A DNA stretch of 64,000 nucleotides from assembly GCA_037953625.1 (NCBI GenBank), contig CM075650.1:3288501-3352500 (forward strand), in the 5' to 3' direction. The notes under the pieces were generated by a model. The model saw only the letters and a program-made list of their open reading frames with translations, ran no database searches and was not told the DNA's origin. Source of the DNA: Crotalaria pallida (Eukaryota; Streptophyta; Magnoliopsida; Fabales; Fabaceae). Position 1 is the first letter of the stretch; every line of letters starts with the position of its first letter. Positions 33,166 to 44,677 of this stretch are shown here, piece after piece. Both the position numbers and the translations under genes were made by a program.

Positions 33166-36100
33166 CTAAATCCATATATCTGAAGTGCAATCTCCACCAG
33201 GATATCTCATCTCATGTGCAAGTGAAGGACCATCAGGCTCAGCTCCAAAGTCCACAAAGAAGTTTGTGTTAAGCTTCAACCCACCCTTCTCAGTATCAAC
33301 ATCAATTTGCAAAATGTGGGACCCTTTCTCTACAAGGTCTGGATAAAATTGTTTGTCCCATGTGCTAAAGAGTGAGTTTGTCACATATAGCCTCTTCCCA
33401 TCTAAACTCAATTGAATCATCTGAGGACCCCCTCTCAACTTTTTCCCCTGAAATAAGCATAATTGCAATAAACACCCTTGAATATTGAAGGAGTCACTTT
33501 ACTTTATGCATCAAATATAAAGTTGGTGTTCTAATGTAATAACATAACAGGATAAATGGCGAGAAAATGAAGCCACTACCTTCTTATAATTACATATAAA
33601 GTTTACCTTTCATAAATGGAGTGAAAATTAAAGGTAAGTTTACCATTACATTGTTAATTAAAAAATATATACAGTACTCAATCAACTCACTCAGATAAAC
33701 CCGGATTTTCACTTAAAATTAGAAGTTGCAATTCTATCCTATGCATTTTAACTTACACTATTAAGCAAAGCCTTAAATGTTATTTTGAGAGTTTTGTTCG
33801 TAATTTCAGTGTAACCAGTAACCACAACAATTTGCATCATGATCCAAGAATTGGTAGTAACTCAAATTCCATTATTCTTTGAAATTATTTAGAGGATACA
33901 GTCAAATAAGTGGATAACTAATAAACTCGCAACATATCTTGTGCAAGAAATTTAACAGTAGGATTACTGTGTTCTTGAGTTAAAAAGCACTGACCTGAAT
34001 CTCGGGCACATCAGATTGCCAAGTTTTACCATCATCATCTACAGCTACTATAGGGCTACCTTTCTGGATAAGTCCACCAACCCATACTTGGCCGGTCAGT
34101 ACAGGCTTTTTAAGGTCCTCGATGTTATACTGTCTTATATCTCCATGAAGCCAGTTTACAAAGTACAGAAACCGATCGTCAAGAGATATCAAAAAATCAG
34201 TAATAAGCCCAGGCATTTCAGGAAGAATCCAGTTTTGCACTTTCAATGGTTTCACTGGTATGGAAACCTGCGAAGTTAGCTTAGTATATTAGAATTATTG
34301 ATACAAATAATTGAAGTAAACAAACAAATACGAAATATCATTTTGATATAATACCTCATGGCTCCATGATCCATCGTCAGTCTTGAAAAATCGAATCATA
34401 TTACTTGCCAAAGCACTCCCAACGAAACCTGTATCTTTAGAAGGATCATGCAAGAACCTTATCTGCATTTAGATTTTAGATGTTTTAGTTATAAAGGGTG
34501 CACTTGGAAGAGCTTATGAAAGTAAACTTGTAAAAAATAGTTTTTGACCTTTTAATAAGCATATCAGAGAAGACTATACGAAAAAAATGCTCTGTTTAAC
34601 TTATTGAATAAGCGCTTAATTAATTTGTTTACCTAGACACACCCAAAATATGTCAACTTTTTCACAATGGTTCAGAAGTTCAAGATAGGGGAATGGGGAA
34701 AGAAGGTACAAAGTACAGTCACAGTTTAAATCACAGAAGTATATAAACAGTTGGTCCCCAAGAGATAACTCAAGTGCTAGAGCCAGGGGACATAAGTTAG
34801 CGAGCCCAGGTTGAAACTGGTGACTGCCCTTTCTCCCCCTCTCCCCTTCAAAAAAGTGAAATTATTTTCCTATCAAACAAAAAAGATTGTGTCTTGGTCA
34901 TGACCAAAGGTTATGTTAGAAAACTTGCCTCCAACGGTAAAAGCCCGTCATTACCAAGGTCAAGTGTTTGTCTCAGTTCGCCCCCGGGCCAGCTATATAC
35001 ATGGAGATGCTTCCCATACAATCCATCAGCGACATGCTGTAAGTTGAAACCTTTGGTAAAAGCAGCAGGAGCACCCCATGATGTGCTAATCATAGTATTG
35101 TGCCGCGGTTGGTACCAAAAGTCATATCCAAATAATGGACTGTTTCCTGGTTTCTCCCACCTAATCAAAGAGAAACAACATAGGAAACGGTATTGAAATG
35201 CGAACTACACTATTTAAAACAAAATAGTTTAAGTATAAGCATTGTTGAAGATCAATGTCATGTCATATTTGAAGTAATATGCTGCTGAATGCTTATTACA
35301 CAAACAATTATTTAACGATTGCATGTAAAATGTTTTAAAAAAATATTGACAACTGAACATTGAAGTTGATTTTCAATACATGATTGAGCTTCGAAATGAG
35401 AAATAAAAACAAGATCGAACAGCAAATCAGAAAGCAAGATCATAAAGATGAATAAGGCTCAGTAAATGAGGATTCTGAATCTAGGATATAAAAGATTACC
35501 TTCCTTTCACATTAAACTTTTCATCAAGAAGAAGAAATCCATTTCCTTCAGCATTTCCATCTTTATCTCCAAGACACGAGATCATTATCTCACCAGAAGC
35601 AAGGCAGTGAGATGTGTGTGGATAGGCTAATCCAGTCTTCTGAATGACATCGGCAGGCTCAACAACTTTGTGCAACGATGGTGCTTTTGGATTTGTTTTT
35701 GTGTCAATCACATATATGCGACCTGATCTGAAATATGATAAAGTAAACTTAATAAGATAATTAGTAGCCAGCACAAAAACAAGACAATTAGTAGAACGTT
35801 GAGACATCTTTCTCATACTTTTATTTGAAATTTTGAACTTCAAAACTCTCTTAACGCATATCTTAATGGTTCGTCACTTCTTACAACATACCATGATTTC
35901 CCTTACACTATGAAATACCATGAATTGGTATGCAGTTCGAAAGATTATTTAGAGAATCTGGTAACTATGATTCATATTAAAGGTCATGACAGAACATGGA
36001 AAACACAGGAAGGAGGGATAGAACATAATAATATTTTTTTTACGACATTATGTACTCATAAAACTAGAATCAAAAGATTCCCTGCTTTAAGCCATGATAT

Positions 36101-37425
36101 TCTAAAAGAAAAACCAGGTAGTGCAAATTTTGCAAACTAGTGTTTTTATTGCCAAAAGAAATCAAAAGTAGGTGCTCTTCTTAATTCATACTCTAGTTTT
36201 GGTTAAATTTCGGTTGTAATATCGAGTATCAACCAATTCTCATTTATATTGTTCAATAATTAGGAAATCATTTAGGCTCTTACACAAGTGCAGGCGCAAT
36301 CAGGAATCGCCGTTGTGCTGACGGATCTCCATGGCAAGAGCTGCAAGAATTCCAGCCAGTATGGTGCAATTCGTCACCGAGATGAGGCACGTGTAGCCTA
36401 TGTATCACTCTTGAGTAAGTTGCAGAGTTTGGATCAACATCCACTGTGGCCAGATAATCAGGCTTCTCAATTCCTGTTCCTGTAATATAATGAATCAACA
36501 ATCCAAAATCATTAAGTTTCAGATTAATTTAAGGGAAACAATGTTGTAAGAAATGATCAAAAATCAACAAACTTATAATATAGAGCAAGTATTGTTTCTT
36601 TAAAATAAAACTGTTTCAGAGTTAATCTGCATGTAAGGCACACCTCATAAAATTGAGAAAAAGCGAATTTTAGATAAGCTAGAAGTTTGGGGTTTATCAA
36701 AAAAAGTTGTTGGAATATTTTGAAACCATCTCATTTCACCCTTTTATAATCAATTATGAAAATTGAAAACAAATACTATTAATCCATACAAACAGCTTCA
36801 ATCCCCTTTTTGTAATTTACTATATGAAAGTGATTTTTTTTTTTTTTTTACAAAATCCAAACGGAATATACTATCTCAGTATCACTTTTCAGAAAAGTTA
36901 TCCAAACATGCATAAATCTGATTCTATTATAATCAGATTATACTAACAAGTTGTTATACATATTATGACAGGTTATAGAAATAATCTATTTTTCACAACT
37001 GATTCAAACCTCTGACTGAAATTTGATTTATTAAATTGTTAGGGACTCAAATCTTCATAGCAAAATTACACACCCACATCAACACTTTCTTACTGATTAG
37101 TGATATAATATCTAATTAACCCTCAAATGAAGGAACTGATTAAAAAAAAAGTAAGTTGAATCCTTCAATGAATTATATAAAACTCAAATAATCTTTGTAA
37201 CAAATTAAGATGCTGTATCAAAACTTTGTGTGCCAGACATGATATTAATCTAACCTTAAAATAAAAGTGAATCAGCATACAGTAATAAATAAATGGTAGC
37301 TAACCTGAATAGACAGCAGTTACATAAATGAGAGACTCTCTAGGACCAGAAATGGCTTCCAATGGAGAAGCATACCCTGGCCCTGATTTGCAGCATCCAT
37401 GACCATTGTTGCTCTCAGTACCCAT
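33166..37425 (-). CDS. SBP1: Selenium-binding protein / methanethiol oxidase family, copy 2
   Basis: Seven coding exons in transcription order: 37425-37305, 36479-36284, 35727-35500, 35160-34929, 34462-34355, 34267-33995 and 33447-33166. Each has exactly the same length as its counterpart in copy 1, giving 1440 bp (479 aa). Seven amino acids differ from copy 1, all in exons 1-4 (three in exon 1, one in exon 2, two in exon 3, one in exon 4); exons 5-7 encode identical protein. The Cys-Cys N-terminus, SSCHGD, HCLASGE and the GGDCTSDIWI C-terminus are retained, so it should be functional. Intron 4 is again GC-AG. Introns and about 600 bp of 5' flank are clearly homologous to copy 1, so this is a genomic inverted duplication, not a retrocopy. 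Confidence 0.95.
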
Positions 37426-37526
37426 CTCAATTATTAAAATTGATTCACTTCAAAGACTTAGGCTAAAGAAGATGATCATGAGTGAATCAGAATGAACATG
37501 CAAAAAGAGACAAGACAACATTATTG

Positions 37527-37534
37527 TTATATAG
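37527..37534 (-). promoter_or_regulatory. Putative TATA box of SBP copy 2
   Basis: CTATATAA on the minus strand lies about 100 bp upstream of the start codon, in the same sequence context as the box of copy 1 (next to AGGC and followed by CAATAATG). Confidence 0.6.
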
Positions 37535-37944
37535 GCCTAAGTGTGTGGGATGTACTAAGTATGCAATGTTGTCTTTGTACGTAATCAGAGTCACATGATG
37601 TCTAGGGAGGATGTACATTTCGTCATTATGGAAAATAAATCAACCATAATGATGATAAAGATTACGTATTTATCTCCTTAGATTATTTTATATGATGACA
37701 CGTGTATTTTATATGTTACTTTTTTTATTTTTAGTTTGGAACTGCAGGAGTATCTTGCTTGATTCTCGGATTTTTTTGTCACCCTAATATCTCTCTGTCT
37801 GGCTGTATCTCTTCGAGGTCCACACCAGTATTCATCCAGGATCCAAATTTCCAACCCCTTGATTCCAAAAAAAACATAAAAAAGGAAAAAAAAATTGTCA
37901 AATCCTTGTTCATAAGGTTTAAATAATTTTAATTATAGTTATTA

Positions 37945-38268
37945 CTCTCTCCGTTTTTTTTTTCTTTGGTCTTTTTGGAGTTGTGCACACAGATTAAGAA
38001 AGTGTTGATTATGATGATTATTGTAAGGTTTATATGTATTTTGTCAAAACTGCCCCTATTTAATCTTTATTGAAAGTTGTAGTAGTATTTAATTTTTATA
38101 AGTAAGTGTGTCCATTAATTAATGTTTAATGGTTCAGAGATGAGAGAGATGATAAAAGTAGAATTAAAGAGAAGTGAATTAAATGATTGGATGAAAGGTT
38201 AAAATTGGAAAGAAAAATATGTTTGTGTATTGGAATTGTAAAAGGACCAAAGAAAAAAACGAAGGGAG
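37945..38268. mobile_element. Stowaway-like MITE upstream of SBP copy 2
   Basis: The ends CTCTCTCCGTTTTTTT and AAAAAAACGAAGGGAG are inverted, with TA on both sides (37943-37944 and 38269-38270). The homologous flank of copy 1 has no closely related element, although it carries a different Stowaway next to a similar sequence. Confidence 0.8.
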
Positions 38269-38379
38269 TATTATTTTGGAATTTATAACTATTTATCTAC
38301 ATTTTTTTTCCCATTAAAAAGCTTTAAATTGATAATTTTTCCATAAATTTCACTAACAAAATTGGGTAAAAGACTTCAG

Positions 38380-39025
38380 GTCTGTCCGACAAAACTAACT
38401 TGTAGTTGTGAGCTTGTAACTTGTAGTTATGAACTTCTAGCTTGTAGCTGTTAAACTAGCTATGAGCTTCTAGTTGGGAGCTTATAGCTGTTTAGCTGAC
38501 TATTTAAAATAATGTTGTTCGGCAAAACTAGCTTTTGAAGTAGCTAAAAGTTATTAAATGACCAAAAAGAACATGCAACATTTTATTATTTTACATTTTT
38601 CAAATTTTTTTCTTTATTTATTAAATAGATAGTTAATTAATTAATTAATTAATAAAATATAAAATTATTAAATTATAATTAATTAAAATCATTTTTTTCT
38701 TAATTTATTAATTATGTAGTTAATTGATTATTAATTATAATTATTATAACAAAATTATTTAATTATAATTAATAATTAATTAAAGGGTAGTAAAATAATT
38801 TTAAATTTTGTTTGAGAGTATAATTGGTATATGAATTATTGAAAGTTAGTTTAATTTCTAGAAAGCTACTTCAAGTAGCTTTTAAAAGCCACAAGCTCCT
38901 TTTATAAAAGTTATAAGCACCTTCTAATTGGTATTCACCGAACGAGACTAATAATTTATTGATTGAATTTAAAAGCTCCTAGTTAACTAAAAAGCTCCTA
39001 GCTCGTGTTGCCAAACATAAAGTTA
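38380..39025. mobile_element. hAT-like inverted-repeat element (ends approximate)
   Basis: The left side reads GTCTGTCCGACAAAACTA and the right side, inverted, carries GTTTGGCAACACGAGC. Inner arms with TGTTCGGCAAAACTAGC and CACCGAACGAGAC repeat the pattern, so one related element may be nested in another. No exact target duplication was fixed. Confidence 0.5.
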
Positions 39026-39240
39026 AAATAGACAAGGTAGAGCTATTTTTGGTGAGTGGCTCTATCAATAATTAATTTTAGATTTTTTTTTCTTCAATCG
39101 AGTATCCATTAACAAAAAATATGGTGACTTTTATATATATATTTGCATTGTGATGATTTTTTTACAAATACCGAATCTGCAATCACTTATTTAAATGAAT
39201 ACAAACAAAATAATTAATTTGACTTAGAAAGAATAGCGTA

Positions 39241-39429
39241 TGATGTTAACCAACATAGGGTTGGTGAAGTGGTAACTCATTTGATCCCTTTTCTCGAGTT
39301 CGAGCTTTGGGTATGGAGCAACCCCCGCTGGGAGACCCCTACCGCTTAGTGCGAGCTCAGTTGGATCGAACCGGATGAGTCGGATTCTGGGTAAACCAGA
39401 TCCGAGTAACGATTGATGTAAAAAAAAAA
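39241..39429 (+). mobile_element. tRNA-derived SINE, 13-bp TSD
   Basis: A box-A-like TTGGTGAAGTGGT and a box-B-like GAGTTCGAGCT lie about 35 bp apart, followed by a body and a poly(A) tail. The 13-mer AAAGAATAGCGTA flanks it exactly (39228-39240 and 39430-39442). Confidence 0.85.
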
Positions 39430-39484
39430 AAAGAATAGCGTAGGCTGTTGATAATAATAAAAAAAATAACTTATAAATTCTTTT

Positions 39485-40150
39485 TAGATGCTGATGAGGT
39501 GTGACTCATTTGGCGAAAGACTTGGTTTTGCAATCTTTGGGTACCAAGTTCGAATCTCACCTCGGATGCAATGAGCCTCTCACTTCGTTGAAGTGGTTTA
39601 CCTCTTCTTAGCATTGGCAATTAGGGTCAATGGGCGGGCATGGACGGCCCGTTTTGATTTTAGGGTGGCAAATTCATGCCCTGTCTGCCCACGTTTTTTG
39701 CGGGCAGGCATGCGGGCAGCCTTTTTTTTTTCCAAATTAAAAAAAAAAATAAAAAATAAATAAATTCAGCATTAAAAGGAAAAAAAAATTATTGTCAATG
39801 AACCTTAAGGACTAAACCTTACATAATTAGAATTCAAAATGGAAAAACAGTGTTTGGGTCGGTTTCACTTTGACTTAATTTTTCACACTGCCTTAATTTT
39901 TGTGTGTTTGGGCCTGTTTTTACATTGAGCCACAAAATAGTGTTTTTTTTAATGGTCCACGGGCCGCTCGTTGCCCGCCCTAAAATGCCCGCAAGTTTAA
40001 CAGGCGACCCTGCCCGGCCCTAATTAAAATTTGGGCTAAAAAATTAGGCCCTGCCTCCATTTTTTGCGGGCGGGCTGGGCAAGCCCGCGACCGAGACCCT
40101 AATTGCCAATGCTATCGGGTCCTACATAAAGATGAGATTTCCCAGAAAAA
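39485..40150 (+). mobile_element. SINE-like unit interrupted by a TIR element
   Basis: The stretch 39490-39610 resembles a tRNA-derived SINE head (TGAGGTGTGACTCATTTGG, then AAGTTCGAATCTC as box B). It is broken at 39610 by an inverted-repeat element and seems to continue after 40112. The ends are not fixed. Confidence 0.5.
39611..40112. mobile_element. TIR element with GC-rich ends, 502 bp
   Basis: The ends GCATTGGCAATTAGGGTC and GACCCTAATTGCCAATGC are perfect inverted repeats, bordered by TA on both sides. Just inside are GGGCGGGCATGG-type GC-rich blocks, inverted at the other end. The TA flanks would suggest a Tc1/mariner-like target, though the internal GC blocks look more like some hAT MITEs. 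Confidence 0.7.
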
Positions 40151-40836
40151 TATATATAATTTCAGTTGATTACAACAAATTCAACTTTGATGTGTAAGTG
40201 ATTGAGTGATGTCATCAAACTAGTTTCTTGTTGATTTTCACAATTTCATTTCATTACGAGACGAGGAAAAAGAGATCGCATACTCAAGTAGACAACAATA
40301 TAAAGATAACAAAAGATAGAAGTGCATGTCAAACTAAGGGAATTGAAGACCTTGGGATGGTGTCTGCTAATCATGAGATTCGGATCAATATGATAACAGT
40401 ACGAGGTTTTTTTTTTTTTTTTTTGCGTTTCTCATATAAATTAATCATATAATTTTTTTTTTATTTTTATTGAATTTTTAACAATATTTATAGATAATTG
40501 TGAAATAATAATGTATTTGATAGCTTTGCTGAATCCGAATTGGGCCTGGAGAAGCCCAAACACAAAATAAAAACTCCATCTTGGATGAAAGTCTTTAATA
40601 TGGACCCATTTTAATTATTTCTGTTGGTATCTGTTTTATTTGGTTTAAAAAAACATGTATTTCCCTTATTAGTATGAGGCCTTTTAAGTGTACCTCCTAT
40701 ATGTGGTGCATAATCTTCGTGGAAATAAAAGAAGACTACAATTTTTATTTCATTTTTCTTATTGTTTAGCTTAGCCTTTATCTTTGTTGCAGAAACCCTA
40801 GCTTGACATTTAGAATTGTAATGCTACCCTATTATT

Positions 40837-41960
40837 TTGGTGCTTTCATCTCCTACCTTGCCTCCCATGTCATCTAACAAGGCAATAGATGAAACCCTAT
40901 TACAGATATTTATAGAGAAGCTGCAAGAGCACAAATCCCAGCAAGATGAGAGACATGAAGCTCTCTTGCCTATCATCTCTGGACTTACTGATAAGGTGGC
41001 TACCTTGTCACTACCCAAACCAAACACACTACCTCATGTACCTCTTCCATCCCTACCATATACCACTTCTACCACATCCCCTACTCCACCCCACATGAAA
41101 CCCTAATCCCTAATTTCCAACCCTCTCCTTCATCAACCCACATATCCCAAATACCTTATCCCATATGACCCACTTTCACTCACCTAGCCCTAGTTGTCAC
41201 ATTATCCCTTCCTCTATTTCCCAGATCCCACAGCCACCACCCCATTTCACTACCCCTTCTCCCTTCACCCAAATCCTACACACGATATGCACTATTATAC
41301 CCTCATCTCATACCCCATCAACAACAGCATTTAGGCCCACCCATTATAAAACCCCCAAAACTACAACTACTCCTATTTGATGGGTCTGACCCTCTTGATT
41401 GGCTCTCCCAAGCAGAGCAAAATTTTCAGCTCTATCTTGCTCCCCCCGAACACAGATTGAGCATGGCGGCTTTCTATATGAAAGGTGATGCACTTAACTG
41501 GTACAAGTGGATGTACAAAAATATGCAACTATCTGATTGGGATTCCTTTACACGTGACCTAGAGTTATGTTTTGGTCCATCATCATATGAGAATCACCAA
41601 GCAGAGTTGTTTAAGTTGAGGCAACTGGGAGTCGTGGCTGTTTACCAACGACTGTTTGAACAATTAAGCAACCGAATTGTGGGTTTATCGCCGGATGTAC
41701 TATTAAACTATTTCATTTCTGTTCTAAATAATGGCATTTGTAGAGAGCTGGTTGTCCTTAGGCCTAATTTTGTCTCCCAGACGATAGGTCAAGCTAAACT
41801 CATAGAGGCTAAGTTGAAAGATGCTAAACCTATAACCCCTTTTCTTTTCCCCAACCCCTCCACCACCTGCACCTGCACCTCTCCACATTGCAGGGACTGC
41901 CAAGTCCACCACACCCACTCTATATTGAATTCGTCGTCTCACAACCGCTCAAATGCATGA
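40837..41960 (+). pseudogene. Gypsy gag remnant
   Basis: The N-terminal part (40837-41106) has a short coiled coil (LLQIFIEKLQEHKSQQDERHE) followed by Pro-rich sequence with breaks. From 41390 the retrotransposon gag domain is readable: FDGSDPLDWLSQAEQ, then LSMAAFYMKGDALNWYKW and the DFTRD-like core ending in an AELFKLRQLG helix. A degraded zinc knuckle follows near 41975. Several stops and shifts separate the parts. Confidence 0.75.
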
Positions 41961-42179
41961 ACAGCGAGCTAAGTAACTTTGTTTTAATTGTGATGAAAAG
42001 TTCCACTCTGGCCATCAATGTTAATCCAATAAATTTCTATTATTGATGATGGATGAGGACACTAAAATTCCTGATTATACCCTAATCTCTAATGACTATG
42101 TGGTTGAGACTCCCTCGAAAAAGACTGATATGAACAAACAACCACATCAATTCACTTCCATCTTTCTGACCAAGCCTTG

Positions 42180-43500
42180 ACCGGTCTACCTTCCCCACAA
42201 ACACTAAAATTTTAAGGTATAATTAACGACCTAAATGTTACCGTGCTAGTTGATACTGGAAGCTCCCATAATATTATGCAACCCTTCATCGCCTCTCATC
42301 TAAAGTTAGTGTATATGTAGTAGCCATTCAATTCCAAGTACTACATCTACACCTTATACAGGACTTGTTAACGGAAGGCCTCATTGCTCCTAGTACTAGC
42401 CCTTTCTCTTCCCTCGTGTTGCTGGTTATAAAAAAAAGACGGTTTTTGGCGTTTTTGTGTTGATATTACTGGATACTTAATGCAGTCACTATTAAAGATC
42501 GATTTTTTATTCCTACTATCGATGAATTATTTGATGAATTAGGGAATGCTAATATCTTTTCTAAACTGGACCTAAGATCAAGTTATCACTAGATTCGTGT
42601 TGCACCAGAGGATATCTACAAAATATCCTTCCGTACGTTTGACGGACACTATGAATTCCTTGTAATGCCTTTTGGTCTCACTAATGCTCCCTCATCATTT
42701 AAATCGGCTATGAATGATTTGTTGCTCCCCTATTTACGACACTTTGTCTTGGTATTTTTTGACGATATTTTGATCTATATCCCTTGTGTTTCTACCCACT
42801 TAGATCACTTAAGGTTGGTTTTGGAGTTATTATCTTCATATCTATTTTTTGCCAAGTTATGTAAGTGTGTTTTTGCAGTAACTTCATTTGATTATTTTGG
42901 TCATGTTATATCGGTGGGGCATGTTGCAGAAGATCCAAAGAAGATCAACACCATTGTTGAGTGGCCAAAAACTCGGAATCTCACAGCATTGCGAGGATTC
43001 TTGGGCCTCACAGGTTTTTATACGTTATTTGTTCGCTGTTATGCTACCCTTGCCACTCCTCTCATTGACTTGTTGCGTTCCACTATTTTACACTGGAATA
43101 CAAAAGCAGATACAACATTTACAACATTAAAAGAAAAGATGACGTCCATGCTAGTTCTTGCTCTTCCCGATTTCACAAAGACTTTTGATGTTGAGACCGA
43201 CGCATCTGGCATAGCTATAGGGGTTGTCTTAACACAATCGGGTCAACCATTGGCATTTTTCAGCAAAAAACTCTGCCCTCGGATGCAGGCTGAATAAGTA
43301 TATGTTCATGAGATGCACGCTATTGCGAAAGTAGTAAAAAAATGGCGTCCGTACCTCATTGGAAGGCATTTTCGAATCTTTACCGATCAGAAAAGCCTAC
43401 TTACACTAGCTTTCCAAACTACAAAGCAATAGAAATGTACAACTAAATTACAAGGGTTTAGCTTCGAGATTTTTTACAAATCTGGATCAGCGAATAGGGT
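42180..43500 (+). pseudogene. Gypsy protease, reverse transcriptase and RNase H remnant
   Basis: An aspartic-protease start VLVDTGSSHN is readable near 42241. RT follows with LLTEGLIAPSTSPFSS, then MPFGLTNAPSSFKSAMND and the catalytic FFDDILIY in the longest open frame (42665-43297). That frame runs on into RNase H (DVETDASGIAIGVVL). In-frame stops near 42460 and 42590 and after 43295 disable the product. Confidence 0.85.
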
Positions 43501-43509
43501 GGCTGACGC

Positions 43510-44345
43510 TTTATCATGCCAATTTGCAAAATCTACTTCGATCTTGCTCGCTATATCCTCTCAAGTTCCTAGCATTATTGATCAGCTCAGGGCCTTTTAA
43601 AGAAAAAGAGGGACAAGGATTAGTGACCAAGTCCCAATTTGACCCACGGATGCAACAAGTGTTCAAGTTTAATCATGGGCTACTGTTTTACAAAGGTCGT
43701 TTATTCATACCTGAAGAGTGCAATCTGCGCCAGTCTCTTTTGCACGAGAATCATGATACCCCTACAACAAGTCATTCAAGAACCAAACCCACTATGGCTC
43801 GATTGGCTTCTTCCTTTTACTAGCCTGGTATGTACAAGGATGTTAAGGAGATGGTCCGCTCATGTGTGGTGTGCCAACAAAATAAATACATGCCACAGAA
43901 GAAATATGGGTTACTACAACCTCTACCAATACCAAAACAAAGTATGGGAAGAATTGACAATGGACTTCTTTACTCACCTTCCTAAGTCATTGGGCCACAT
44001 GACTATATGGGTGATTTGTGATAGGCTCACCAAGTTCGCTCATTTCTTGGCTCTGCCATCCAAGTACACAACAATTATTTAGCTCATCAATTCTCTGTGG
44101 AGGTCTGCAGGCTCCATGGGATGCCAAAATCCATTGTCTCAGATTGGGATCTACTCTTTCTGAGTACTTTTTGGAAGGATCTCTGTAAGTTCTAGGACAC
44201 TAAGTTAAAATTCAACACTTCTTATCATCCAGAAATTGATGGTCAATCCGAAGTCACAAATAGGGGGTTAGAGGCTTTCCTTAGATGCTTTACCAGTGAC
44301 ACCCACGTCAATGGTACTGTTTCCTCCACTTGGTTGAGTATTGGC
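43510..44345 (+). pseudogene. Gypsy integrase remnant, truncated
   Basis: An H2C2-like region (LHENHDTPTTSH) is in one frame. The integrase core (WEELTMDFFTHLPKS and VICDRLTKFAHFLAL) is in another. Further stops follow, and the sequence is lost near 44345 before any chromodomain or LTR. Confidence 0.75.
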
Positions 44346-44349
44346 ACAA

Positions 44350-44674
44350 TACAACATTCCATATTGTGTCAAAATGACTAAGAGAGACTAAATTGGACTA
44401 TCCGTCCTCTCTTCTCAAGGTTCTCTCATTAAATAGATGAATATGTATCACTATATTGTTGATTTTCAGCTCTTTACAAAATTCCTGATATACTAAATCA
44501 TGACTATACAAATATTGCTGCTAAGCTAAATAAGGAATACAATTATGATTGATATGATATCAATCCCTGATATTCAACTCAGAATATTTGGAACTGATAT
44601 GATTTCAGTCCCTGATATTCAGCTGAGAATATTCATCTAAGAATATTCAGTCCCTGATCTTTTGCTGATATCCC
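44350..44674 (-). repeat. Probable 3' LTR remnant of a copia element
   Basis: This stretch directly follows the polypurine tract (minus strand TTTGAGGGGGGA) of the copia RT/RNase H remnant and holds repeated GAATATTC/GATATCA motifs. Its outer end abuts the gypsy remnant, so the LTR boundary is unclear. Confidence 0.5.
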
Positions 44675-44677
44675 CCC

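Larger units (their letters stand above)
40530..44345 (+). mobile_element. Truncated Ty3/gypsy retrotransposon
   Basis: Gag, protease, RT, RNase H and integrase sequences follow each other in the order of Ty3/gypsy elements. TTTTGGTGCTTTCATC just upstream of gag may be at the primer-binding region. The 3' part ends abruptly near 44345, where copia-type LTR sequence begins, so no 3' LTR is present. I could not define the 5' LTR boundaries. Confidence 0.75.

Noticed and set aside
34016..34279. Antisense open frame over SBP exon 6 (also 13925-14188)
   Set aside because: Identical antisense frames in both copies simply reflect the identical sense exon.
39241..39429. tRNA gene
   Set aside because: Only box A and box B are tRNA-like; there is a poly(A) tail and a target duplication, so it is a SINE. 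The same holds for 50669-50892 and 59733-59901.
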